In this document: positions 1 through 7,937 of the stretch, piece by piece
Layout: every line of letters starts with the position of its first letter
Numbering within the stretch: position 1 is the first letter of the stretch
Source of the DNA: Kaustia mangrovi
GTDB taxonomy: Bacteria; Pseudomonadota; Alphaproteobacteria; Rhizobiales; Im1
Reading direction: 5' to 3'
DNA: 64,000 nt
NCBI RefSeq assembly: GCF_015482775.1
Contig: NZ_CP058214.1
Span: 2,718,501 to 2,782,500, forward strand
The notes under the pieces: generated by a model
What the model was told of the DNA's origin: nothing
Seen by the model: only the letters and a program-made list of their open reading frames with translations
The model's database searches: none
Program-made: the position numbers and the translations under genes

Positions 1-795
1 GCCGTTCTCGCTGTCCTTTGCGCCGCCCTCTCCGTGCTGCCGGCGCGGGCCGGGACCGTCACGATCTGCACCGCCGTCGCCGATGCGGCCACCGGCGAGA
101 TGCTGAGGCAGGAGGGGGCCTGCGAGACGAGCGTGACCTCCGCCTCCACCTTCAAGATCGCCATCGCCCTGATGGGCTACGATTCGGGCATCCTGACGGA
201 CGAGCACACCCCGGAATGGCCCTTCCGGGAAGGCTATCCCGACTGGCGGCCGTCCTGGCGGGCGGCGACGGATCCCGCGCGCTGGATGCGGGAATCGGTC
301 GTCTGGTACTCCCAGCAGATCACCGAGCGGCTCGGCGAGGAGCGCTTCGCGCGCTATGTGGCGGCATTCGGCTATGGCAACGAGGATGTCTCGGGCGATC
401 CGGCCAAGGCCAACGGGCTGACCCGGGCCTGGCTGTCCTCCTCCCTGAAGATCTCGCCGCTCGGGCAGCTGGCCTTCCTGGGCAAGCTCGCGAGGCGGGA
501 GCTGCCGGTCAGCGCCCGCGCCCACGACATGACGCAACGGCTTGTGGATATCGGCGAAACGCCCGGCGGCTGGCATGTCTACGGCAAGACCGGCGCCGGC
601 CTGCCGAGACGGAAGGACGGCACGCTTAAGCGCGGCCATGCCTATGGCTGGTTCGTCGGCTGGGCGGTGAGGGACGGGCGGACCGTGGTGTTCGCGCGCC
701 TCATCCAGGACAGCGAGCGCCAATCCGTTCCACCGGGTTTCCGGGCGCGCGACAGCGTGCTTGCCGAGCTGTTCTCCGGCCCCGGCGCGCTGTAG
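1..795 (+). CDS. Class D (OXA-type) beta-lactamase, 5' end outside the window
   Basis: This is a periplasmic serine beta-lactamase that hydrolyses beta-lactam rings. The first 13 or so codons read as a hydrophobic signal-peptide core ending near PARAG, so the start codon lies upstream of the window. Class D motifs are in order: STFK (active-site Ser and the carbamylated Lys), SVVWYS (S-x-V), FGYGN (Y-G-N) and YGKTGAG (K-T-G), followed by WFVGW. The 264 visible codons make an almost complete enzyme. TAG ends it 63 bp before a tRNA gene. The family is certain from the motifs; the substrate spectrum is not visible, and chromosomal OXA-like enzymes of environmental bacteria are often narrow-spectrum. 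Confidence 0.93.
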   Translation, partial: AVLAVLCAALSVLPARAGTVTICTAVADAATGEMLRQEGACETSVTSASTFKIAIALMGYDSGILTDEHTPEWPFREGYPDWRPSWRAATDPARWMRESVVWYSQQITERLGEERFARYVAAFGYGNEDVSGDPAKANGLTRAWLSSSLKISPLGQLAFLGKLARRELPVSARAHDMTQRLVDIGETPGGWHVYGKTGAGLPRRKDGTLKRGHAYGWFVGWAVRDGRTVVFARLIQDSERQSVPPGFRARDSVLAELFSGPGAL

Positions 796-858
796 CGCGA
801 GGCCGCGACGCGAAGGCTTCCGGTCCGCCATCCATCGTGCTATGAGTGCATTCGCAAG

Positions 859-933
859 GCGGGCGTAGTTCAGTGGTAGAACGTCAGCTTCCCAAGCTGA
901 ATGTCGTCGGTTCGATCCCGATCGCCCGCTCCA
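859..933 (+). tRNA. tRNA-Gly (anticodon CCC)
   Basis: A full cloverleaf can be drawn. The 7-bp acceptor stem is GCGGGCG/CGCCCGC and the D arm is GTTC..GAAC. The anticodon stem TCAGC/GCTGA has loop TTCCCAA, giving anticodon CCC. The T arm carries TTCGATC. The discriminator is T, followed by an encoded CCA (931-933). No mobile element is attached to this tRNA. Confidence 0.96.
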
Positions 934-952
934 TCCTCTTCCGTTCAGATGT

Positions 953-2038
953 CTATCGACCGGTTTTCTGCCCGGTCGGCGTCCTCCCGGTTCCCTCATC
1001 GCCGGCCAAGTGGGAGGCGAGCAAGCGGACCTCCTCCGCACGGGCCTTCGGCGCGACCAGGAGCCCCTCGGGCGTGGCCACCACGACCATGTCGTCGACA
1101 CCGATCAGGGCCGCGACCGTGCCCTCTGAATGGACGAGGTTGTTCCGGCCGTCGAGGATCACGGCCTCTCCCACCACGGCATTGCCGGCGCTGTCGGTGT
1201 CCAGCACGCCGGCGACCGCATCCCAGCTTCCGATATCGGTCCAGCCATAGTCGACCGGCAGGACGGCGGCGCGCTCCGTCCGCTCCATGACCGCATAGTC
1301 GACCGCGATGGACGGGCTTCGCGCGAAGGCCTCGCCGTCGAGCCAGAGGAAGTCGGTCTCCGCCCGTGCCGCCCCGACGGCGCGGGAAACGGCGCCCGCG
1401 ACATCCGGGGCGAGTGCGGAGAGCTCGGCCATGAACGCATCGGCGCGGAACAGGAACTTGCCGCTGTTCCACAGATAGCCGTCGGCGACATGGCGTGCGG
1501 CCGTCTCCGCGGAGGGCTTCTCCACGAAGGTCTTCACGCGGGCGGCGGCCATGAGCGGCTCGCCGGCCAGCACATAGCCATAGGCGCTCGACGGCCGGTC
1601 GGGCGCCACGCCGAAGGTGACGAGCGCGCCGGCCTCCGCATCCGCGAGCGCCGACGCGACGGCGGCGGCGAAGGCCTCGCTGTCCGGGATCCTGTGGTCG
1701 GCGGGCAGGGCGAGGACCATGGCGTCGCGGTCTCGGGCGAGCGCCCTGAGGCACCCCGCGGCGATCGCCGCGCAGGAATTGCGCGCCACGGGCTCCAGCA
1801 GGATGTCGGCGGCGATGCCGATTTCGCGCAGGTCCTCGGCAAGGAGAAAGCGGTGGTCGGCCGCGCCCACGACGACGGGGCGCGGATCGAAGAGGCCGGC
1901 ACGGCAGCGCAGGGCCGTCTCCTGGAACAGCGTGTGCGTACTGCCGAAGCGCAGGAACTGTTTCGGCCGGTCCCGGTGGGAGAGCGGCCACAGCCTCGTG
2001 CCCGACCCGCCGCTCAGGATGACCGGGATGACGGCCAT
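953..2038 (-). CDS. manC: Mannose-1-phosphate guanylyltransferase
   Basis: It makes GDP-mannose from mannose-1-phosphate and GTP, a precursor for surface polysaccharide. The N-terminus has the nucleotidyltransferase signature GGSGTRLWPLS followed by RPKQF, and FVEKP lies in the middle of the protein. At 361 aa it is the single-domain form; the C-terminal cupin phosphomannose isomerase domain of roughly 470-residue bifunctional enzymes is absent. The chosen ATG at 2038 overlaps the cyoD stop as TGATG; an in-frame GTG lies one codon upstream. Overlap with cyoD implies translation from the end of the cytochrome bo operon, an unusual partner for a sugar nucleotide enzyme. The catalytic assignment is firm; which polysaccharide it feeds is not visible. 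Confidence 0.9.
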   Translation of the reverse strand: MAVIPVILSGGSGTRLWPLSHRDRPKQFLRFGSTHTLFQETALRCRAGLFDPRPVVVGAADHRFLLAEDLREIGIAADILLEPVARNSCAAIAAGCLRALARDRDAMVLALPADHRIPDSEAFAAAVASALADAEAGALVTFGVAPDRPSSAYGYVLAGEPLMAAARVKTFVEKPSAETAARHVADGYLWNSGKFLFRADAFMAELSALAPDVAGAVSRAVGAARAETDFLWLDGEAFARSPSIAVDYAVMERTERAAVLPVDYGWTDIGSWDAVAGVLDTDSAGNAVVGEAVILDGRNNLVHSEGTVAALIGVDDMVVVATPEGLLVAPKARAEEVRLLASHLAGDEGTGRTPTGQKTGR

Positions 2039-2358
2039 CACACCATCATGCGGTAATGCAGGTCGAACATGATCCAGAAGCTGCCGCCGAGCATGATGCC
2101 GATCAGGATGGCGGCGAAGGCCAGCACGAGGAGGTTCTCGCGCGGCGTGCTCTTAAGGTCGAGATGGAGGAAGAAGCGCAGATGGACGAGCACCTGGATC
2201 ACGGCGGCCACCGCGATGGCGGCGATGGTGAGCGCGGGCGAGAAGAACCCCTGCGCGACGAGGCCGAAGGGAATGACCGTCAGCACGAGCGCGAGCACGA
2301 AGCCCGTGAGATAGACCTTCAGCCGGCGGCGGGCGGCATCGGCATGGGCGTCGTTCAT
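2038..2358 (-). CDS. cyoD: Cytochrome o ubiquinol oxidase subunit IV
   Basis: Small integral membrane subunit (106 aa) of the bo-type quinol oxidase, thought to help assemble or stabilise subunit I. Three hydrophobic segments are visible at about residues 15-35, 43-62 and 76-96, with the conserved HLRFFLHLDL stretch between the second and third. The ATG at 2358 overlaps the cyoC stop as ATGA, and its own TGA overlaps the manC start. A longer reading-frame extension upstream lies inside cyoC and is not used. Confidence 0.93.
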   Translation of the reverse strand: MNDAHADAARRRLKVYLTGFVLALVLTVIPFGLVAQGFFSPALTIAAIAVAAVIQVLVHLRFFLHLDLKSTPRENLLVLAFAAILIGIMLGGSFWIMFDLHYRMMV

Positions 2359-2942
2359 CCCATCACTCCCGGCAGATAGACGACGGAGAAGATCCCGATC
2401 CAGACGATGTCGAGGAAGTGCCAGAACAGGCCGAGCCGCATCAGACGGGAACGCACCGGCGCGGTGAGGCCCTTCACGGCGATCTGGCCGACCATGAGGA
2501 GGATCCAGACGAGTCCTGCGCTGACATGCAGCCCATGGGTGGCGACCAGCGTGAAGAAGGCGCTGAGGAAGCCGCTGCGCTGGGGCGATGCGCCCTCCGC
2601 GATCATGCCGGAGAACTCCGAAAGCTCCATGCCGACGAAACCGGCGCCGAAGGCGAAGGTCACGGCGAGCCAGCCGATGACGGCGGCCCTCCTGTCCGAC
2701 AGGAGGGCGACGGTCGCAAGCCCGAAGGTCACGCTGCTGAAGAGCAGCAGCATGGTCTCCGCGAAAGTGTGCGAGAGGTCGAAGACATCCTTGCCCGTCG
2801 GGCCGCCGGCCGTGTTGCCGGACATGACGACATAGGTCGCGAACAGGAGCGCGAAGATGATCGCGTCGCTCATCAGATAGAGCCAGAAGCCGAACGCCTT
2901 GTCGTCCTGCGCCTCGGGCAGCGATGTCTCCGACACGCTCAT
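2355..2942 (-). CDS. cyoC: Cytochrome o ubiquinol oxidase subunit III
   Basis: Integral membrane subunit of the heme-copper quinol oxidase, 195 aa, with about five hydrophobic helices. Family features include the early [13 protein letters not shown] segment, the MELSEF region and the late [19 protein letters not shown] helix. The start at 2942 is fixed by an ATGA overlap with the end of cyoB, and the gene ends with an ATGA overlap into cyoD, so cyoB-C-D are translationally coupled. Acts in the inner membrane with CyoA and CyoB. Confidence 0.94.
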   Translation of the reverse strand: MSVSETSLPEAQDDKAFGFWLYLMSDAIIFALLFATYVVMSGNTAGGPTGKDVFDLSHTFAETMLLLFSSVTFGLATVALLSDRRAAVIGWLAVTFAFGAGFVGMELSEFSGMIAEGASPQRSGFLSAFFTLVATHGLHVSAGLVWILLMVGQIAVKGLTAPVRSRLMRLGLFWHFLDIVWIGIFSVVYLPGVMG

Positions 2943-4978
2943 GTCGAATGTCCCGGTATCGGCTGGGTTGCGGGGATGGCCTCGCCGCCCGGAGCCGCCT
3001 GCTCGCGCTCCGCGCGGGCAAGCCGGTCGTAACGCGCGGTCTCGATCGCCTCCACCTCGGCGGCGGGGACGGTGTACTCGTCGTCGTCGTTGGAGGCGCG
3101 CACCGCGACCACCGCCAGGATGGCGGCGAAGGACAGGGCGGCGAGCCACCAGATGTACCAGACGACCGCGAAGCCGAGGACGAAGGCGAGCCCGCCGATC
3201 ACGAGCCCGGCGGCGGTGTTCTTCGGCATGTGGATGTCGTCATAGCGCTCCGGGCGGCTGTAGGCGACGCCGCGCGCCTTCATGTCGTGGAAGGCGTCGA
3301 TGTCGCGGACCTCCGGCACGACCGCGAAATTGTAGGCGGGCGGCGGCGAGGCGGTGAGCCATTCCAGCGTCCGTCCGTTCCAGGGGTCGCCGGTGAGATC
3401 GCGCGCGCCCTCGCGGTCGCGGATCGAGACGGCGAGCTGGATGCCGAGCGCGACGATGCCGGCGAGCACCATGACCGCGCCGAGGGCGGCGACCACGAGA
3501 TAGGGCTGCCATTCGGCGACATTGTAATGCTCCATGCGCCGCGGCATGCCGAGGAAGCCGAGCACGTAGAGCGGCATGAAGGCGAGGTAGAAGCCGACGA
3601 TCCAGCACCAGAAGGCGCGCTTGCCCCAGCGCTCGTCGAGCTTGAAGCCGAAGGCCTTGGGAAACCAGTACATGTAGCCCGCGAAATAGCCGAACAGCGC
3701 GCCGGGGATCAGCATGTTGTGGAAATGCGCGACCAGGAAGGTCGTGTTGTGCATCAGGAAGTCGGCCGGCGGCAGCGCGAGCAGCACGCCCGTCATGCCG
3801 CCGATGACGAAGGTGACGATGAAGCCGATGGTCCACATCATGGAGGGGTGGAACTCGATCCGCCCGCGATACATGGTCAGGAGCCAGTCGAAGACCTTCA
3901 CGCCGGTCGGCACCGCGATGACCATGGTGGCGATGCCGAAGAAGGCGTTGACATTCGCGCTCGAGCCCATGGTGAAGAAGTGGTGGAGCCACACGGTGAA
4001 CGACAGGAGCGCGATCACCGCCGTGGCATAGACGAGCGAGGTGTAGCCGAACAGCCGCTTGCGCGAGAAGGTGGCCACGACCTCCGAGAAGATGCCGAAG
4101 GCGGGCAGGATGAGGATATAGACCTCCGGATGGCCCCAGATCCACAGGAGGTTGATGTAGTTCATCATGTTCCCGCCGGAGGCATTGGTGAAGAAATGCA
4201 TGCCGGCGACACGGTCGAGCTCGAGCAGGACGGCCGCTACCGTCAGCGCGGGAAAGGCGAAGGTCATCAGGATGCTGGCGCACAGCGCGGTCCAGGCGAA
4301 CATCGGCATGCGCATCAGCCCCATGCCCGGCGCGCGGCGCTTCAGGATCGTGACGATGAAGTTGATGCCGGTCAGCGTCGACCCGACCCCGCTGACGAGC
4401 AGCGCCCAGATCCAGTAGTCGACGCCGACGCCCGGGCTGTATTCCGGCCCCGAATAGGGCGGATAGCCGGTCCAGCCGGCGGTCGAGAACTTGCCGATGA
4501 CCAGGGAGATGAGGACGAAGCCGGCGCCTGCCGCCGTCAGCCACAGGCTCAGCGAGTTGAGGAACGGGAAGGCGACGTCGCGCGTGCCGAGCTGCTGGGG
4601 CACGACGATGTTGATGAGGCCGGTGAGGAACGGCATCGCCATGAAGAAGATCATGATCGTGCCGTGCGAGGAGAAGATCTGGTGGAAATGGTCGGCCGGC
4701 AGGTAGCCGCCGGAATCGAGCGCGACGGCCTGCTGGGCGCGCATCATGATGGCGTCGATGAAGCCGCGCATCAGCATGACGAGCGCGAGCAGGATATACA
4801 TCACGCCGATGCGCTTGTGGTCGACGCTCGTCAGCCACTCGCCCCACACATAGCGCCACTGGCCGAGCCAGGTGATGAGGCCGAGGACGGCGAGCCCGCC
4901 GAAGACCGTGACCGCCGCGCCGCCCATCGCGACCCAGCTGTAGAAGGGCAGGGCGTCTATGGTCAGCCTACCGAGCAT
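2939..4978 (-). CDS. cyoB: Cytochrome o ubiquinol oxidase subunit I
   Basis: Catalytic heme-copper subunit (679 aa) that reduces O2 to water at the heme o3-CuB centre while pumping protons. Visible residues are a heme-ligand His in SSHGTIM (about residue 105), the HPEVY motif (His283 as CuB ligand and Tyr287 of the His-Tyr cross-link), the following LHHFF pair of CuB histidines, and the late VAHFHNML histidines. SVDHKRIG near residue 51 is typical of the family. The long C-terminal extension fits quinol-oxidase subunit I. The start overlaps the cyoA end by 11 bases. Confidence 0.96.
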   Translation of the reverse strand: MLGRLTIDALPFYSWVAMGGAAVTVFGGLAVLGLITWLGQWRYVWGEWLTSVDHKRIGVMYILLALVMLMRGFIDAIMMRAQQAVALDSGGYLPADHFHQIFSSHGTIMIFFMAMPFLTGLINIVVPQQLGTRDVAFPFLNSLSLWLTAAGAGFVLISLVIGKFSTAGWTGYPPYSGPEYSPGVGVDYWIWALLVSGVGSTLTGINFIVTILKRRAPGMGLMRMPMFAWTALCASILMTFAFPALTVAAVLLELDRVAGMHFFTNASGGNMMNYINLLWIWGHPEVYILILPAFGIFSEVVATFSRKRLFGYTSLVYATAVIALLSFTVWLHHFFTMGSSANVNAFFGIATMVIAVPTGVKVFDWLLTMYRGRIEFHPSMMWTIGFIVTFVIGGMTGVLLALPPADFLMHNTTFLVAHFHNMLIPGALFGYFAGYMYWFPKAFGFKLDERWGKRAFWCWIVGFYLAFMPLYVLGFLGMPRRMEHYNVAEWQPYLVVAALGAVMVLAGIVALGIQLAVSIRDREGARDLTGDPWNGRTLEWLTASPPPAYNFAVVPEVRDIDAFHDMKARGVAYSRPERYDDIHMPKNTAAGLVIGGLAFVLGFAVVWYIWWLAALSFAAILAVVAVRASNDDDEYTVPAAEVEAIETARYDRLARAEREQAAPGGEAIPATQPIPGHST

Positions 4979-5882
4979 CGCTCATGTCTCCGGTGTGCGC
5001 CCGGGGGCCGGCCGCGTATTTCGCCATGATCGCGTCGAAGAGGCCCGGCTCGACGCCCGAATAATGGGTGACCGCATGGCCGATGGTCGGCATGGCGAGC
5101 TCGTCATAGGCGGTCTGGTCGAGGCGGGCCGGTGCGGCCCTGGCGGTCTCCACCCAGCTTGCGAAATCCTCCTTCGTCAGGGCGCGGGCGGTGAAGTGCT
5201 GGTCGGCGAAGCCGTCGCCGCTAAATTGTGCGTTGCGCCCCGCGAAGGTGCCCGGCTCGTCGGCGAGGAGATTGAGCCGCGTCTGCATGCCGGCCATGGC
5301 GTAGATCTGCCCGGCGAGCGCGGGGACGTAGAAGGAGTTCATCACCGTGTCGGAGGTGATGCGCAGCGACAGCGGACGCCCGGCCTCGAAGGCCAGCTCG
5401 TTGACCGAGGCGACATTCTGCTCGGGATAGATGAAAAGCCATTTCCAGTCCTGCGCGACGACCTCGACCTTCAGCGGCTCGACCGTCGCAGCGAGCTCCC
5501 TGTAGGGGTCGAGCCTGTGCGTGGACTGCCAGACCAGGGTGGCGAGCGCGACGACGATGGCCGCCGGCGCGAGCCAGATCACCGCATCGATGGCCACCGA
5601 ATAGGACCAGTCGGGCGTATAGCGCGCCCGGGTGTTGGAGGCCCTGTAGCGCCGGGCGAAGACGAAGGTCATGACGAAGACGGGAACGATCACGATCAGC
5701 ATCAGCGTGATCGCGTCGAACAGGAGGTCGCGCTCGGCCAGCGCGACGGGCCCCTTGGGATCGAGGATCGGTGCGGTGCTCAGGCCGCAGCCACTGAGCG
5801 CGAGTGCCGCCGCACAGGCCAGAACAGGCAGATGGCTCCGATGAACAGATGCCCGCTTCACGATCAGCGTCTCCACATCCAA
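4968..5882 (-). CDS. cyoA: Cytochrome o ubiquinol oxidase subunit II (lipoprotein)
   Basis: Membrane-anchored subunit II (304 aa), first gene of the oxidase operon. A lipoprotein signal ends in the lipobox LSGC. Two transmembrane helices follow (about residues 57-78 and 100-118), then a periplasmic cupredoxin-like domain with [12 protein letters not shown]. The domain lacks the Cys-rich CuA site of cytochrome c oxidases, which identifies a quinol oxidase. No convincing promoter or FNR box was seen in the 210 bp between it and arcD. Confidence 0.95.
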   Translation of the reverse strand: MDVETLIVKRASVHRSHLPVLACAAALALSGCGLSTAPILDPKGPVALAERDLLFDAITLMLIVIVPVFVMTFVFARRYRASNTRARYTPDWSYSVAIDAVIWLAPAAIVVALATLVWQSTHRLDPYRELAATVEPLKVEVVAQDWKWLFIYPEQNVASVNELAFEAGRPLSLRITSDTVMNSFYVPALAGQIYAMAGMQTRLNLLADEPGTFAGRNAQFSGDGFADQHFTARALTKEDFASWVETARAAPARLDQTAYDELAMPTIGHAVTHYSGVEPGLFDAIMAKYAAGPRAHTGDMSDAR

Positions 5883-6092
5883 ACCGTTCGGCCGGCCGCA
5901 TGGCCCATGCGGATGAAGATCGCTTCCGGAGAGAATACCCCCGCCAAGAGATCGCGCCCCCGTACCCCTAATCGTCCAGACCTCAAGTCTTAATTCGATT
6001 CTGCAGACAATACAATGACGTGTGGCCGCATGCTCCTGCCAGCGGGGATTTCGTAAACGGCCCGGGCGCGGGGATCGTCGGGAGGGGCGGTG

Positions 6093-7625
6093 TCACGAGG
6101 CGGTGACGATGCCCATCCAGAACAGCACGATGGCGGCGATGGCGGCGGCGACGAGAAGGATCGCCCCGATCGCCTCCGGGCCCGTGAACGCCGCCTTGCG
6201 GCCTTGCGGGTTCTCGTGCTCGGCATACCAGTAGACCGGCAGGCCGAGCGCGAACATGATGGCCGACAGCAGGATGAATTCCGGGCCGGCGGCATAGAGC
6301 ATCCACACCGCGTAGACGCTGCCGAGGATGCCGGTCCAGATCAGCGCGCCGCGCCCCTCGCTGCCGCTGCCGGCATCGGGATGGTCGACGCCGAACTTCC
6401 AGGCATAGGCGGTGCTCGCCAGATAGGCGGGCAGGATCATCACGCCGGTGACGGCGACGAGGAACAGCCAGGCATCGTGCGCGAACAGCACCACGAACAT
6501 CATGAGCTGCATCACGATGGTCGACATCCACAGGGACGGGGCCGGGGCGTGATTGGCGTTCTCCTGCGCGAGAATGGAGGGGAACACGCCGTCGCGCGCG
6601 GCCTCGAAGGGAAGCTCCGCGACCAGGATCGTCCAGGCGAGCCAGCAGCTCAGGATGGAGATGAGCACGCCGAGCATGATGAAGATCGCGCCGGCCTCGC
6701 CCACCAGGGCCTCGATCACATAGGCGAGCGAGGGGCCCTTGAGCGCGGCGAGCTCCGGCTGGGTCATCACGCCGAAGGGCAGGAGCGACAGGCACACATA
6801 GGCCAGGAGGCAGACGCCGAGGCCGAGGAAGGTCGCCGCCCCGACGGTCTTGGAGCTCGAGGCGCGGCCGGAGACGACGACAGCCCCCTCGATGCCGATG
6901 AACACCCACAGCGTGACCATCATCGTGCTCTTCACCTGGCCCAGCACGTCGCCGAGCCCGGCCTGCTGGCCCCAGATGTCCAGGGTGAACGGGCCGGCCT
7001 TGAAGAAGGCGATCATGATGACGACGGCGACGCCGAGCGCGACGAGCTTGGTCACCGTCGCGAGCGCGTTGAGGAAGGCCGCGCGCTTGACGCCGGACAG
7101 CACCAGGAAGTGCATGGCCCAGATCAGCGCCGACCCGCCGATCAGCGACGGCCAGTTCTGGCCGCCGTCGAAGACCGGGAAGAAGTAGCTGAACGTCTGC
7201 ATGATGAGCACGGCGAAGGCGACATTGCCGAAGGCCGAGCTCAGCCAGTAGCCCCAGGCCATCTGGAAGCCGGCCAGCCGGCCGAAGCCCTCCCGGGCAT
7301 AGGAGTAGATGCCGGCCGACAGGTCCGGCCGCTTGTCCGCCAGGATGCGGAAGGTGTTGGCCAGGAAGAACATGCCGGCGCCGGTGACGATCCAGGCGAT
7401 GACCTGCGCCCCCAGCGCGGCGCCGTCTGCCATGTTGGAGGGCAGGTTGAACGCGCCGCCGCCGATCATGGAGCCGACGACCATGCCGGTCAGCGCGAAG
7501 AGGCCGAGGCCTCTGGCGACCGGCTGTCCCGCCCGGGCACCGCTGGCCCCGGACGTGCCCGCCGCGCCCGCCGCCGATGCCGCCGCGGCTGTGGAGTTTG
7601 CGGAACTCGATGACGATTTCTGCAT
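6093..7625 (-). CDS. arcD: APC-family amino acid antiporter (arginine:ornithine type)
   Basis: Inner-membrane exchanger of the basic amino acid/polyamine antiporter group, 510 aa with about 12 hydrophobic helices. It would import arginine in exchange for ornithine (or agmatine). The first helix contains GMVVGSMIGGGAFNLPS, the glycine-rich unwound substrate site of APC transporters. A low-complexity Ser/Ala-rich N-terminal tail of roughly 30 residues precedes it. It is transcribed away from the decarboxylase-arcA-arcB genes, across a gap with an FNR-type box. The ArcD role is inferred from this context and family; an arginine:agmatine antiporter partnered with the adjacent decarboxylase is the main alternative. 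Confidence 0.85.
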   Translation of the reverse strand: MQKSSSSSANSTAAAASAAGAAGTSGASGARAGQPVARGLGLFALTGMVVGSMIGGGAFNLPSNMADGAALGAQVIAWIVTGAGMFFLANTFRILADKRPDLSAGIYSYAREGFGRLAGFQMAWGYWLSSAFGNVAFAVLIMQTFSYFFPVFDGGQNWPSLIGGSALIWAMHFLVLSGVKRAAFLNALATVTKLVALGVAVVIMIAFFKAGPFTLDIWGQQAGLGDVLGQVKSTMMVTLWVFIGIEGAVVVSGRASSSKTVGAATFLGLGVCLLAYVCLSLLPFGVMTQPELAALKGPSLAYVIEALVGEAGAIFIMLGVLISILSCWLAWTILVAELPFEAARDGVFPSILAQENANHAPAPSLWMSTIVMQLMMFVVLFAHDAWLFLVAVTGVMILPAYLASTAYAWKFGVDHPDAGSGSEGRGALIWTGILGSVYAVWMLYAAGPEFILLSAIMFALGLPVYWYAEHENPQGRKAAFTGPEAIGAILLVAAAIAAIVLFWMGIVTAS

Positions 7626-7937
7626 GTCCGAACGTCCTCAGGGTCGATGTGCCGGGAGAAATGACAAGCAAGGCGAGGCCCGGATCTTCGGGAAAGATAC
7701 AACTTTAACTATCCAGGCAGGATAACTGTCAGGGATTATTGCCGATTTCCGCGCCGTGCACTTGATTCAGATCAACGCGACTGTGCGGGGACTACGCGAT
7801 GGTTGTGTCCGCGGGCGTCCCGGCGCCAGGAGGGGATGCCGCGTGGTTGCGCTTTCCCGAGTGTCCGGCGGCCGCGAAGGTTCCCTCCCGGCTGTTCCCC
7901 TTCAAAGAGCCCATCGATCCACAGGGAGATGCCCGTC
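7626..7937 (+). other. Divergent intergenic region arcD / decarboxylase
   Basis: 312 bp with no coding sequence that I accept. It separates two divergent transcripts and holds one clear regulatory site, the FNR/Anr-type box at 7762-7775, about 137 bp from the arcD start and 163 bp from the decarboxylase start. An AGGGAG Shine-Dalgarno sequence at 7923-7928 decides the decarboxylase start. Confidence 0.6.
7762..7775. promoter_or_regulatory. FNR/Anr/FixK-type binding site
   Basis: TTGAT-TCAG-ATCAA is a perfect match to the FNR-family consensus TTGAT-N4-ATCAA. It is symmetric, so it could activate either or both divergent genes. In other bacteria the arginine deiminase pathway is induced by Anr under oxygen limitation, which fits the site. 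Regulator and direction are inferred. Confidence 0.8.

Noticed and set aside
2924..5029. Long plus-strand reading frame of about 700 codons opposite cyoB
   Set aside because: Antisense shadow of a high-GC gene with clear heme-copper motifs; its composition is His/Glu/Arg/Gly-rich and not protein-like.
5883..6092. FNR box or strong promoter ahead of cyoA
   Set aside because: No consensus FNR half-sites or clear -10/-35 pair found.
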